Positions 1 through 7,989 of a DNA stretch of 44,541 nucleotides are shown piece by piece (within the stretch, counting starts at the first letter, position 1; every line of letters begins with the position of its first letter). The position numbers and the translations under genes were made by a program. Source of the stretch: Lachnospiraceae bacterium (lineage in GTDB: Bacteria > Bacillota > Clostridia > Lachnospirales > Lachnospiraceae); NCBI GenBank assembly GCA_022792535.1, contig JAAWBG010000070.1, positions 1 to 44,541 on the forward strand, read 5' to 3'. The notes under the pieces are model-generated. The model was not told the origin of the DNA. It worked only from the letters and a program-made list of their open reading frames with translations, and did no database searches.

Positions 1-37
1 AAGCAATATTTTACCTCTTGTGCGAGTGCGCATATTA

Positions 38-103
38 TTTTTCTCTTATAGGAAAGACCATGTCACGCTAAAGCGTGACATGGTCTTTCCTATAAGAGAA
101 AAA
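38..103. repeat. perfect 32-bp inverted repeat
   Basis: Positions 38-69 are the exact reverse complement of 72-103, leaving only two bases at the centre. The base of the stem is T-rich on the left and A-rich on the right, which is the wrong polarity for an intrinsic terminator on either strand. It sits just beyond the terminator of the potassium channel gene. Its function is unknown; it could be an extruding palindrome, an RNA decay barrier or a remnant of a small element. Bases 1-37 hold nothing else I can name. Confidence 0.8.
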
Positions 104-105
104 AA

Positions 106-139
106 GAACCATTGTAAAACTTTGCATTTTACAATGGTC
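106..139 (-). terminator. intrinsic terminator after the membrane-gene operon
   Basis: Twelve bases at 127-138 (TTTTACAATGGT) are the exact complement of 108-119, with a seven-base loop between them. Read on the minus strand the hairpin begins a few bases after the stop codon at 145 and is followed by a run of T residues (CTTTTTTTCTC). This is the expected shape of a Rho-independent terminator for the genes at 145-3171. On the plus strand a T run also follows (139-146), so it may act in both directions. Confidence 0.85.
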
Positions 140-144
140 TTTTT

Positions 145-567
145 TTAATGTTTGTGATTAAACTTCTTAATTTTTTCCGATAATTCTTCCAGTTCCTCTT
201 TCGATAGTTCCGGCAGCCGTTCCAGCTCTTCCAGAAAAACAGAGATCGTCTCCTTTTCCCGTATCTTTAAATGTTCCATATAATAGCTGACAACTACCCC
301 CGGCACCATGGCAGCCATCAGGATTCCATACAGAGACACCAGCACTGTGACAAGCCTCCCAATTTTGGTGACCGCGTAGATATCCCCAAACCCAATGGTG
401 GCAGCCGCCACAAAGCAGTACCACAAGCCATCGCCAAAGCTCTGGATCTGAGGCTCCACCAGCGCCAATACAACTCCAGCCCCGCAGAGGAACAGCAGAA
501 AACTCATAAAAATTTTTAAGGTACCCGTTCGTTTCAGAATCTTATACCAACGCTTCCAAGTCCTCAT
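145..567 (-). CDS. two-transmembrane potassium channel
   Basis: The 140-residue product is a small ion channel of the Ion_trans_2 pore type. A basic N-terminus precedes a first membrane helix at about residues 19-37. A pore loop follows with the selectivity filter TIGFGD at residues 57-62, then a second helix at about 68-93. The C-terminal tail (about 100-140) is a charged, Glu/Lys-rich predicted coiled coil. Four copies are expected to form one K+ pore in the cytoplasmic membrane. There is no RCK/TrkA-N domain, so gating by nucleotides or calcium is not evident. It is the last gene of the four-gene membrane group and starts 10 bp after the DUF308 gene, with an AGGA ribosome site. Function is clear; physiological role is not. 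Confidence 0.88.
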   Translation of the reverse strand: MRTWKRWYKILKRTGTLKIFMSFLLFLCGAGVVLALVEPQIQSFGDGLWYCFVAAATIGFGDIYAVTKIGRLVTVLVSLYGILMAAMVPGVVVSYYMEHLKIREKETISVFLEELERLPELSKEELEELSEKIKKFNHKH

Positions 568-577
568 ACCTGATTTC

Positions 578-1099
578 CTATTCTGACGGTTCTGATGGAG
601 CAGAACATGCCATCACAATCATACTGATGCCGCTTTCCATAAAATAAACGCCGACCAGAATGCCGAAGGTAAATGCCATCACCATAGGATGTACCAGAGA
701 ATAGATTCCGATCAACACACCCAGAATCCCTAAGATCAATGTCCAAATCCATCCTTTTCCCTGATCCGCCTTTTTCCGTTTGAAGGCCAGAAAAATACCT
801 ACGACACCTTGCAGCAGGAACCAGGACGCCATAATGTAAACCAACATTCCGTCGGTTGCCAGTTTCAGTCCAGGTACCACCATGATCACAATGCCCAGAA
901 TAACGCTCAGGATACCAAATAGAAAATCAATTCCATATTTCTTTTCCATCACTGCCCTTATAATAGCCCCTATTCCATAGACAAGCAGCAGAATCACCAG
1001 AAAATAGCCTGCCTCCAAAAATGTCATCAGAGGCGTACATATACAGGAAACTCCGCATATGGCCATAAGCACACCCAAAATAATTGCAAACACTTTCAT
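578..1099 (-). CDS. HdeD/DUF308-like membrane protein
   Basis: The product is about 173 residues with roughly six hydrophobic helices in three pairs, the layout of DUF308/HdeD-type integral membrane proteins. The segment around VYIMASWFLLQGVVGI is typical of the family. The longer frame opens at 1108, but a GGAGG site there touches that ATG directly. The ATG at 1099 (MKVFAIILG) lies nine bases after GGAGG and is the better start. HdeD proteins are linked to acid or membrane stress in enterobacteria; in Firmicutes their biochemical role is not known, so only the family is assigned. It lies between the chloride and potassium channel genes. Confidence 0.8.
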   Translation of the reverse strand: MKVFAIILGVLMAICGVSCICTPLMTFLEAGYFLVILLLVYGIGAIIRAVMEKKYGIDFLFGILSVILGIVIMVVPGLKLATDGMLVYIMASWFLLQGVVGIFLAFKRKKADQGKGWIWTLILGILGVLIGIYSLVHPMVMAFTFGILVGVYFMESGISMIVMACSAPSEPSE

Positions 1100-1133
1100 C
1101 ACTAACATCCTCCTTAATTCTTTTTTTATTTTT

Positions 1134-2411
1134 TTATTTTTTCAACACTGCTGATTCTAAAGAGTCCGGCTCTTCTGAAATTCCTGAAGAGGTTCCTAAG
1201 GAACTTAAAAAACTTCCGGCTGCGGCTGCAAGAAAAATCCACAAAAACAGTTTTACTGGAAAACACAAAAACAACAGTAACGTAACTGCTAAAGGCTTTC
1301 TCATAATTCCGCCCAGAAGAGCCGCTGTCACCGTGGCGGCAGCAAAGACTCCATGATCACTAGCATTGTTAAAAACTAACATGGCTGAGGCATATCCAAG
1401 ACATACCCCTGCAAATATAATTGGAAAAAAATGTCCTCCTTTCAGTCCCGACTGAATACATATATTTGTAAGAAGCACCTTTAAAAACGCAATGGCAGCA
1501 AGGGCTAAAGGCAGATAATGATCATAATCCGTGATCAATTCTCCCATGGCCTCCTCACCGGAAAACATCAGAACCGGCGCCGCCATCCCCATAACTCCAA
1601 GGCACAAGCCCCCAACTGTCTCTCTTAAGATCCTTGGGATCTTTCCTGCGGCCTTCTCTGTCAGACTATGTGTGATAAAATAAAACTTTGCCAAGATACA
1701 TCCCAGAAGAATGTATACGATCAACATAAGGTAATCGAAAACCTCCGGCTGCATTTCAGAAAAGGAGGGCAGGGCAGCAAGTCCCGCTCCAAATAATTCT
1801 GACAGCAGCATATAACAGCCTGTTCCGGCTGCAGCTGCAAGTCCGTATAAAAATAGTTTCATGGTTCCCGGCAGTTTTAAGATCTCCTTTTCCTGATTCT
1901 CTTCTTCCACTGCAAAAACGCCAAAAAGAGGAGAACGAAACAAGACTCCCAGCGTTACCGCCGCTCCCACCTGAGAGTACTCCCTTGCATTTTGTCTCGC
2001 GAAAGAAAGGTTGTCGCCAACCCAATAGCAGAGACCTACGATTACTCCGGTCAACCCTGCCTCCGGTCCGATACTGCTGCCCAGCAGCAAAGGAAATAAG
2101 GCGCTCAGCAAAAGCACAATCATATTGGAATAGTCATAGGTTTTCTCTGTCTTTACCTTTCCCATCACCGTGTCCAATTCCTCTGGATAATCCCCGAACT
2201 TCCAGCGGAAACATCCAATCAATGCTCCCCCTGCGGTACATACCAGCAAGGCATAACATGGAATGGAAAACTGGGAGGGAATCCACTCCCACACAAATGC
2301 AATTCCTAAAGACATCACCTTTAAAAACGTCCAGATCACAGCGCCGGCTGTGGCGCCTATGATTCCGCAAAACAGAATGAGATACAAGTTATTTCTGACT
2401 GATCTATTCAT
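1134..2411 (-). CDS. ClC-family chloride channel or transporter
   Basis: The 425-residue protein is very hydrophobic with the repeated helix pattern of ClC proteins. Near residue 110 it has GSSIGPEAGL, in which the Glu aligns with the gating glutamate of the ClC GREGP motif. A second conserved loop, SGLKGGHFFPIIFAG, lies near residues 318-332 and matches the family's GGxFxP loop. ClC proteins move Cl- either passively or in exchange for H+; the sequence alone does not settle which. The start overlaps the end of the upstream gene by eight bases (ATG within GATGAATAG), indicating translational coupling. A GGGAGAA ribosome site precedes it. There is no C-terminal CBS domain. Confidence 0.85.
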   Translation of the reverse strand: MNRSVRNNLYLILFCGIIGATAGAVIWTFLKVMSLGIAFVWEWIPSQFSIPCYALLVCTAGGALIGCFRWKFGDYPEELDTVMGKVKTEKTYDYSNMIVLLLSALFPLLLGSSIGPEAGLTGVIVGLCYWVGDNLSFARQNAREYSQVGAAVTLGVLFRSPLFGVFAVEEENQEKEILKLPGTMKLFLYGLAAAAGTGCYMLLSELFGAGLAALPSFSEMQPEVFDYLMLIVYILLGCILAKFYFITHSLTEKAAGKIPRILRETVGGLCLGVMGMAAPVLMFSGEEAMGELITDYDHYLPLALAAIAFLKVLLTNICIQSGLKGGHFFPIIFAGVCLGYASAMLVFNNASDHGVFAAATVTAALLGGIMRKPLAVTLLLFLCFPVKLFLWIFLAAAAGSFLSSLGTSSGISEEPDSLESAVLKK

Positions 2412-3171
2412 CTTTCTTCTCCCTTTGATCTTTCACCTGAGGAATCAGAGCAGAAGCCAATCTGCCTTTTCCCCGCTGTTTCAGATAGACAATTCCAATC
2501 CCGGAAAAAACCAGGGCTCCTATAAAATTCACGATTAAATCCTTCATGGTATCCACAATTCCAATATCCAGATAGCCTCCCAGATTCCATTCTTCTCCAT
2601 TGATCACAACAGATTCCACCGCCACTTTCACCGGCTCATTAGACCCGGCAGGATCTAATTTTACAGAACTGATCGCCGGCAGAATCCAATCTTTCTGCAT
2701 ATCTGTATAGAAGAACCAATCCATGCCGAACTCAAAAAACTCCCAGACCACTCCTACGGTCATAGAAAAACAGAAGGCCACAAACGCCACAAAATAAGGG
2801 GACATTTTCAGCGAAAATTTCTCACTTCTGTTAAATAAGTCAATAAGGGCAAATCCAATAGCGGCCATCAAAAATCCATTCGTGGTATGCAGAATGGTAT
2901 CCCAGATTGGAATCTTGATGTAAAAAGCATTGATTTCCCCCAGGATCTCTGCTGAAAAAATAAAAATCAATATGACTGTTTTCAATCCCACGGGAATAGT
3001 CACCCCAATGGTCTGTTCAATGAGCTGAGGAACCATAAATAAAAATAACGTCAAAATCCCCAGGAACATATTATGGTAACTGCCCAGAAAAAACTGGCGA
3101 ATCACAGACAGCAGTACCAAAACAATCAACACTGTCTCCACCACGGTTCTCTTTTTTTCATTTTCTCTCAC
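2404..3171 (-). CDS. YjdF/DUF2238-like integral membrane protein
   Basis: The 255-residue product has about six membrane helices: two near the N-terminus, a central cluster, and one near residues 215-235. Conserved-looking polar motifs sit inside the membrane part: WDTILHTTNGFLMAA near residues 90-104 and GVVWEFFEFGMDWFF near 140-154. These resemble the DUF2238/YjdF family of unknown function. The start is a GTG at 3171 preceded by GGAGGA with a seven-base gap. It opens the four-gene membrane group 65 bp after the last CIS gene. I see no hairpin in that gap, so readthrough from the CIS operon is possible. The family call is moderate. Confidence 0.6.
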   Translation of the reverse strand: MRENEKKRTVVETVLIVLVLLSVIRQFFLGSYHNMFLGILTLFLFMVPQLIEQTIGVTIPVGLKTVILIFIFSAEILGEINAFYIKIPIWDTILHTTNGFLMAAIGFALIDLFNRSEKFSLKMSPYFVAFVAFCFSMTVGVVWEFFEFGMDWFFYTDMQKDWILPAISSVKLDPAGSNEPVKVAVESVVINGEEWNLGGYLDIGIVDTMKDLIVNFIGALVFSGIGIVYLKQRGKGRLASALIPQVKDQREKKDE

Positions 3172-3236
3172 AACTTTTCTCCTCCTTGTCTCTTTTCATT
3201 TCTACCTATCTATTCTTCACTTCTCTGGCAATTATC

Positions 3237-3785
3237 CTACTGATCCATCAGTTCTATTATCACTTTCATGGCGCTTTCTAAAGACTCTCCATCTGCCAGT
3301 AAAAGGATCATACTGCAGAGAAGTTCATAAACATCCATCAAAAGCTGCAGCACATTTACACATTTTTTTAATTCTGGGTCGCTGCCTAAGTCTGTCAGCA
3401 TCGTATACCGGATACCGATAGCGTTTTCTCCATCCTGCTCTTTTTCCATATACAAAAGCTGCCCCACAGGAGCCATCTTGTTCAGCATGTTCATAAGCTG
3501 CAGTATCTTCTCTTTCTGAAAAACATCCGGCTTTTCTTCCATCAATCCATCCAGTTCCAGCTGTCCGTAAAACTGCAGCATATTTCCAATTTCCTCCGCA
3601 TAGACGAAATTGCAGCTGATATCCGCGCTTAAGCCTTCCTCCCTCTCTAATCCAAACACCAGAGAATCCAGTTCAACCTCAGAGCTTTCTTCCAGGAAAA
3701 CACTGTGAAGCTCCCTTTGTTTTGCATACGCTTCCAGCCTTTTCAGCCCTTCTCTTAATTTTTCTTTTTCCATCATTTCCTCCAT
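3237..3785 (-). CDS. small acidic protein, possible CIS chaperone
   Basis: I do not recognise the family with certainty. The 182-residue product is acidic and leucine-rich, with an N-terminal helix rich in Glu/Lys and alternating helix/strand character. It has no signal peptide; the C-terminal stretch LLMDVYELLCSMILLLADG (about residues 147-165) is hydrophobic but looks like a buried helix. Size, charge and alpha/beta pattern recall YbjN-like and type III secretion chaperone folds, which is only a resemblance. It starts 23 bp after the AAA+ ATPase gene. A GGAGG inside the first codons suggests that translation may really begin at the fifth Met (3773, MEKEKLREG). Position at the end of the operon beside the candidate cargo and the ATPase fits a role in assembly or loading. 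Confidence 0.65.
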   Translation of the reverse strand: MEEMMEKEKLREGLKRLEAYAKQRELHSVFLEESSEVELDSLVFGLEREEGLSADISCNFVYAEEIGNMLQFYGQLELDGLMEEKPDVFQKEKILQLMNMLNKMAPVGQLLYMEKEQDGENAIGIRYTMLTDLGSDPELKKCVNVLQLLMDVYELLCSMILLLADGESLESAMKVIIELMDQ

Positions 3786-3808
3786 TTTTCTATCATCCTG
3801 CTTTCTCT

Positions 3809-5968
3809 CTATATTTTGTATTTATAATGCTCTTTCAACTCTGCTTTACCCAGAATTTTTCCAGATTTCTCATACTCCTGCTGCAGAGCTGTCATAATAT
3901 GCTCCATGCCGGTGATCTCCTGTCTGGAGGCTGCGATAAACGCCGCATTTACCGCAATATTTTTAATATTCGCCCCTGACAGCTCAAAATTATCTGCCAG
4001 ATAATCTATATCAATATCGCCCTGCAGAGGCATCTGCCTGGGAAATACTTTTTTCCAGAGCTGGACCCGCTGTTCTTTTTGGGGAAAGGTAAACCGGATA
4101 ATAAATTTCATCCGTCTCTTATATGCATCATCAAAATTCTGCATCAGGTTTGTAGCAAGAATCGTGATCCCATCGTATTCTTCCATTTTCTGCAGCAAGT
4201 ACGCTGTCTGAGCGTTGGCGCTGATATCCCTTGCATCAGACACATCCACCCGTTTTCCAAACAACACGTCCGCCTCATCGAAAAAGAGAATACTCCTGCT
4301 CTTTTTTACCTCGTCAAAAATTTCCCGCAGATTTTTCTGGGTCTCTCCAATGTATTTTGAAAGCACGCCAGACAGATCCACCTTATATAGTTCTAAGTTC
4401 AATTCCCTGGCAAGGACCTGGGCCGCCATAGTCTTTCCTGTTCCAGGAGGTCCTGCAAACAGCAGGGAAACCCCTCTGCCATAGGCAATCTTATCCTGAA
4501 ATCCCCATTGTTCATAGACCTTTCCCCGATAAGATACCTGCCCGCAGGCCTGACGCAATAATTCCTTGGCCCCCTCTTCCAGTATCAGGTCTTCCCAGGT
4601 ATACATTCCATTTACCCTGCTGGCCCGCTCTCCCAGCCGATGAGAGATCTTCCTCTGACATGCCTGATACAGAAGCTTTGCAGAAACCTGCTTCTCTCCC
4701 TGACCTTCTGCCTCCCTGGATGCAGACCGAGCCGCCTCTCCTATTACCCCTGGAGTAAAATCAAACTGGGCCGCCAGCTGGTCATACAAGACCAAACCTT
4801 CTTCCCCCAAAGATTTCTGCCAGAGCAGGCTCCTTTCCTGTATAGATGGCATTTTCATAAAAAATTCTTCTACCTGATACCGTTTTGGATATTCTCCTTC
4901 CAGAAGATCTTCCCCTGGTTCTTCCTCCACCGTTAAAAAGACATGTTGAAAAAATAAAGCAGCCTTTCTTAACATTTCCTGTGCAAGCTGACGATTCTTT
5001 TTCTTCCCCGTCCAAACTGCTTCCCAGTGGCAGAACACCAAAAAGGCCTGATCCAGCACTGCCCGGACCACTGCGCCTCCCACCATCTCCTGTACCTGTT
5101 CTTCCTTTCTCCCCGCTAATTCCCTTAGATCCAGAAAAAGCACTGCGCGTCCCTGGTCTTTGGCTGCAAGCTGAATTTGAAACTTCTTTCCGCTCCCCAA
5201 TGGTCCCCGCAAAAGGAACAACATCATTCTGGAATCTTTTTTTCCCAGACGGTACTCTATATTCTCTAAAACACTTTGGTTGATATTCAATTCCGAAGAT
5301 AAAGATTCCGCTGGAATACACAGATGATATTCCCCTTTTCGATCTGTCAGATCCGACTCATAGAAAAAAATATAATCAATCAAGTCCGCCTGGAATTTGA
5401 AACGCCAGGACAGTTCACTTTCCTGAGTGGCCGGACGCTCTCTGAAAATACAGCACAGCCATTCCTTCCGGGCTGCAGTCTGATGAATCAGGGTGTTCTG
5501 CTCCATCTCATCCATGGTATACATTTTCACACACAGATCCAAAGAGGGGTACCGCCAGGAAAGGTCATCCTGCAGATAACAGTACATCCGCTCAAATTCC
5601 CGGTTCAGTTCCGGGGCAGCAGCAAGACAGGCCAGATACTGCTCAAAATCCGTCAGCCCTAATTTTCGGATCATATATGCAAAAGGCAGCATAATCCCCC
5701 CTTCCTTGATGGTCCGATAGGCTTTCTGATGAAATTCCTTCCACTGTGCAGTCAGCTTTTTCCGCTCCCTGTTATAAGTTTCCCAATTCATATGAACGAA
5801 GGGATCTTCCAAAATATTTGAGAGTTCTTCTTGAAACAACTTTGTATTATAAATATGCCGGATTCCCCCGTCTTCTCTTAAGCGCACCGCATAAGCGGTA
5901 TAAAGACGTATCTCCTCTTTCACCAGAATCAGCAATTCTTTAAAATATTCTTCCTGTCCTGAAAACAC
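3809..5968 (-). CDS. CIS-associated AAA+ ATPase (Afp15/Pvc15-like)
   Basis: The 719-residue protein has two nucleotide-binding-like halves. The first P-loop, GPLGSGKK at about 255-262, is degenerate. The second is intact: Walker A GPPGTGKT at 506-513, Walker B ILFFDEAD at 560-567, sensor 1 ILATN at 603-607 and arginine fingers near 618-619. The N-terminal 200 residues are helical. This layout is that of the ATPases found in Afp/PVC clusters, where they are needed for particle assembly or cargo handling. The start is GTG at 5968; an in-frame stop lies two codons upstream. It follows the candidate cargo gene by 33 bp. A paralogue with the same C-terminal domain is encoded at 35793-37706. Confidence 0.88.
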   Translation of the reverse strand: MFSGQEEYFKELLILVKEEIRLYTAYAVRLREDGGIRHIYNTKLFQEELSNILEDPFVHMNWETYNRERKKLTAQWKEFHQKAYRTIKEGGIMLPFAYMIRKLGLTDFEQYLACLAAAPELNREFERMYCYLQDDLSWRYPSLDLCVKMYTMDEMEQNTLIHQTAARKEWLCCIFRERPATQESELSWRFKFQADLIDYIFFYESDLTDRKGEYHLCIPAESLSSELNINQSVLENIEYRLGKKDSRMMLFLLRGPLGSGKKFQIQLAAKDQGRAVLFLDLRELAGRKEEQVQEMVGGAVVRAVLDQAFLVFCHWEAVWTGKKKNRQLAQEMLRKAALFFQHVFLTVEEEPGEDLLEGEYPKRYQVEEFFMKMPSIQERSLLWQKSLGEEGLVLYDQLAAQFDFTPGVIGEAARSASREAEGQGEKQVSAKLLYQACQRKISHRLGERASRVNGMYTWEDLILEEGAKELLRQACGQVSYRGKVYEQWGFQDKIAYGRGVSLLFAGPPGTGKTMAAQVLARELNLELYKVDLSGVLSKYIGETQKNLREIFDEVKKSRSILFFDEADVLFGKRVDVSDARDISANAQTAYLLQKMEEYDGITILATNLMQNFDDAYKRRMKFIIRFTFPQKEQRVQLWKKVFPRQMPLQGDIDIDYLADNFELSGANIKNIAVNAAFIAASRQEITGMEHIMTALQQEYEKSGKILGKAELKEHYKYKI

Positions 5969-6001
5969 CTTTCACCATCCATTTCCTGCATATCACCGCT
6001 G

Positions 6002-7972
6002 CTACAGACCCTCCACCAGCAGCTGTTTGAATTTCTTTTCATCTTCCGCCTGCATCAGCGCGCCATAATTTACGCCCAGCATATCAAACTGCGCATCTAC
6101 CCTCTTATACTTTGTCACCAGCCCTTCTGCAAAATTTTGTTTCTCTGCACCTGACTGCCCTTCTAAGGATTTAGCAACTCCTTTCAGTCCATACTTATCC
6201 TGTCCCAAAGTCTTCATAATCCCCCAGAGTTTATCCTGCATCATCTGAGTTTCCTCAGCATTTTTATTGTGATCTTTCTTATCCAATGTTTTATCCACAA
6301 ATTTTTTCCCTGTGGTCAGAAGCGTCCAACTATTGGAAACTGTGCTGGCAATCTTAGTGGGCCCTTCTGCATTCTCATCTTCAATACTTACGCCTGTCAA
6401 AATGGTAGTCGCCATTCCCATCACAAGCCCGATTCCGCTATTGACAGCATTGATCAAATCCGTTTTCTTTCTCTTGATTCTTCTGCTTATTCCCCAGTAA
6501 CTCAGTAATCTGTCTTTCTCGTCTTTACTAATCTTGTTACTTTTTAAAAGCTCAGATACTTTTTCACGTCTGGCCTTATTCTCTGCTCCCGGCAATTTTC
6601 TTGTTCCTGCCTGGCTCAGCCTTCTTCTCTTGCTTCCTTCCTCTGGTATCTCTGGATGCGGCGGAGTCTCATGATTCCCTCCCGTTGTCGGCGGTGGTGT
6701 ACCCTGTCTTGTTTCCGTCGGCGTTCCACTCTCCGTATCCGCTAAAACAGCATTTTCATCATTTTGCCCAGAAACATTTTCCTCATTCTTGTCATTTTTA
6801 TGATTTCCTATGATATCATCCACAATCTTGGTATAAGTGGCTCTTCTTTTCCTCAAAAGCGTGATATCAGCCGCCTGCTCTCCTACCGTACGTGAGATCC
6901 CAAGCAAACCTGCAATCTGAGATAAGCCGCCGGTAATTGTTGACACATAACTCATAACCTTTGCAAATATTCCTTTCGAAGCTCCTACCAACCCTGCAAT
7001 CGTCTTAGCAATCATAGCTGCTTTCGAAACTACCGTAGAAAAATCTGAAATAAGGCTGATGCCAGTAAAGGCTTTGTCCAGCTTGGAGGTTAAACCTTTC
7101 CAATTTCGTATCTTTTTTATAATATTACGGATAGAAGAGATCATAGCCAGCATACTGGTAACAAGCGTAACTCCTTTTCCCACAAAAGAGTTTTTATAAT
7201 TCTCATCAAAATTGGAAGCGATTCCGGAACCGGCTGCAACCAGTGTATTGATATCAGACGCCTTATTCAGCCGGGAAGAATTAAGAAAACGTGTCAAACG
7301 CGGATGATTGTCTACTTTCTTCGCCGGATTCTTTCCACCCTTTTCCAACATTCTTGCCAGAATAACTGCCTTGTAAAGACCTCCCGTTCTGATTTTTTGA
7401 ATATCATTTTTCACTTTTTTCAGCTTGTCTGCGCCTTGTCCTGTACTGTCTGTCTGCTGGTTTGATTCCTGATTGCCAGAAGCCAGGTTCCGCACCTCTT
7501 CTAAGGTATCAAAAGTTCCATTTCCCTCTCCCTGATCTCCCGATCCCCCACTGTTTTCACCATTACTCTGGCTAAAAGTTATCGCAACATCCCCTCTGAC
7601 CCTATCTGCTTTCAAATCCTGCCCAGTCTCATCTTGAGAAGGAATCTGAGGGCTTCCACTCTGAGGAGTCCCTGGCGCCAAAGTGTTGTTCTGGGGAGTC
7701 TCTGATGTCGGAGTACTATTTATGTTTGAATTATTTAATGTATCGTTCCCTCCTGATCCGCTGGAATTATTGCCGCTTCCCTCCCCTTCCTCATCTGCCT
7801 TGTCTTCTTCATCTTCGGAACTCTTCACAACCGTCTGATTGCTTCCTTTCTGCAGTGACTGTACAGCCGTCTCTTTTATCACTTTTTCTTCTTGGTTTCC
7901 GCCCTCTTTCTCAGTATCTTGACCGTCTATTTCCCTATCCTCTAACTCTTTTACCTCTTCTCCACCTGGCAT
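6002..7972 (-). CDS. candidate CIS cargo/effector, unknown fold
   Basis: I do not recognise this 656-residue protein. Residues 1-180 are predicted disordered, acidic at the very N-terminus and then rich in Ser, Gly, Asn, Thr and Gln. Residues 190-390 are helical with several hydrophobic or amphipathic stretches (262-290, 303-360). A second Pro/Thr/Gly linker lies at 395-445, followed by basic clusters (SKRRR near 447-451, RRIKRKK near 497-503). The C-terminal 150 residues are helical again, with a hydrophobic segment at 507-530. I saw no cysteine. A disordered leader ahead of a compact part and a place beside the CIS ATPase fit eCIS cargo, and the hydrophobic helices would suit a membrane-active toxin. 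Both are inference. ATG follows GAGGTG with a seven-base gap. Confidence 0.7.
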   Translation of the reverse strand: MPGGEEVKELEDREIDGQDTEKEGGNQEEKVIKETAVQSLQKGSNQTVVKSSEDEEDKADEEGEGSGNNSSGSGGNDTLNNSNINSTPTSETPQNNTLAPGTPQSGSPQIPSQDETGQDLKADRVRGDVAITFSQSNGENSGGSGDQGEGNGTFDTLEEVRNLASGNQESNQQTDSTGQGADKLKKVKNDIQKIRTGGLYKAVILARMLEKGGKNPAKKVDNHPRLTRFLNSSRLNKASDINTLVAAGSGIASNFDENYKNSFVGKGVTLVTSMLAMISSIRNIIKKIRNWKGLTSKLDKAFTGISLISDFSTVVSKAAMIAKTIAGLVGASKGIFAKVMSYVSTITGGLSQIAGLLGISRTVGEQAADITLLRKRRATYTKIVDDIIGNHKNDKNEENVSGQNDENAVLADTESGTPTETRQGTPPPTTGGNHETPPHPEIPEEGSKRRRLSQAGTRKLPGAENKARREKVSELLKSNKISKDEKDRLLSYWGISRRIKRKKTDLINAVNSGIGLVMGMATTILTGVSIEDENAEGPTKIASTVSNSWTLLTTGKKFVDKTLDKKDHNKNAEETQMMQDKLWGIMKTLGQDKYGLKGVAKSLEGQSGAEKQNFAEGLVTKYKRVDAQFDMLGVNYGALMQAEDEKKFKQLLVEGL

Positions 7973-7989
7973 TCCTTTTCACCTCGCTT

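Noticed and set aside
38..103. Palindrome as an intrinsic terminator
   Set aside because: The T run precedes rather than follows the hairpin on both strands; the adjacent hairpin at 106-139 has the right polarity instead.
6440..6660. Basic clusters of the candidate cargo as eukaryotic nuclear localisation signals
   Set aside because: Short Lys/Arg groups such as SKRRR are common by chance and nothing else indicates a eukaryotic target.
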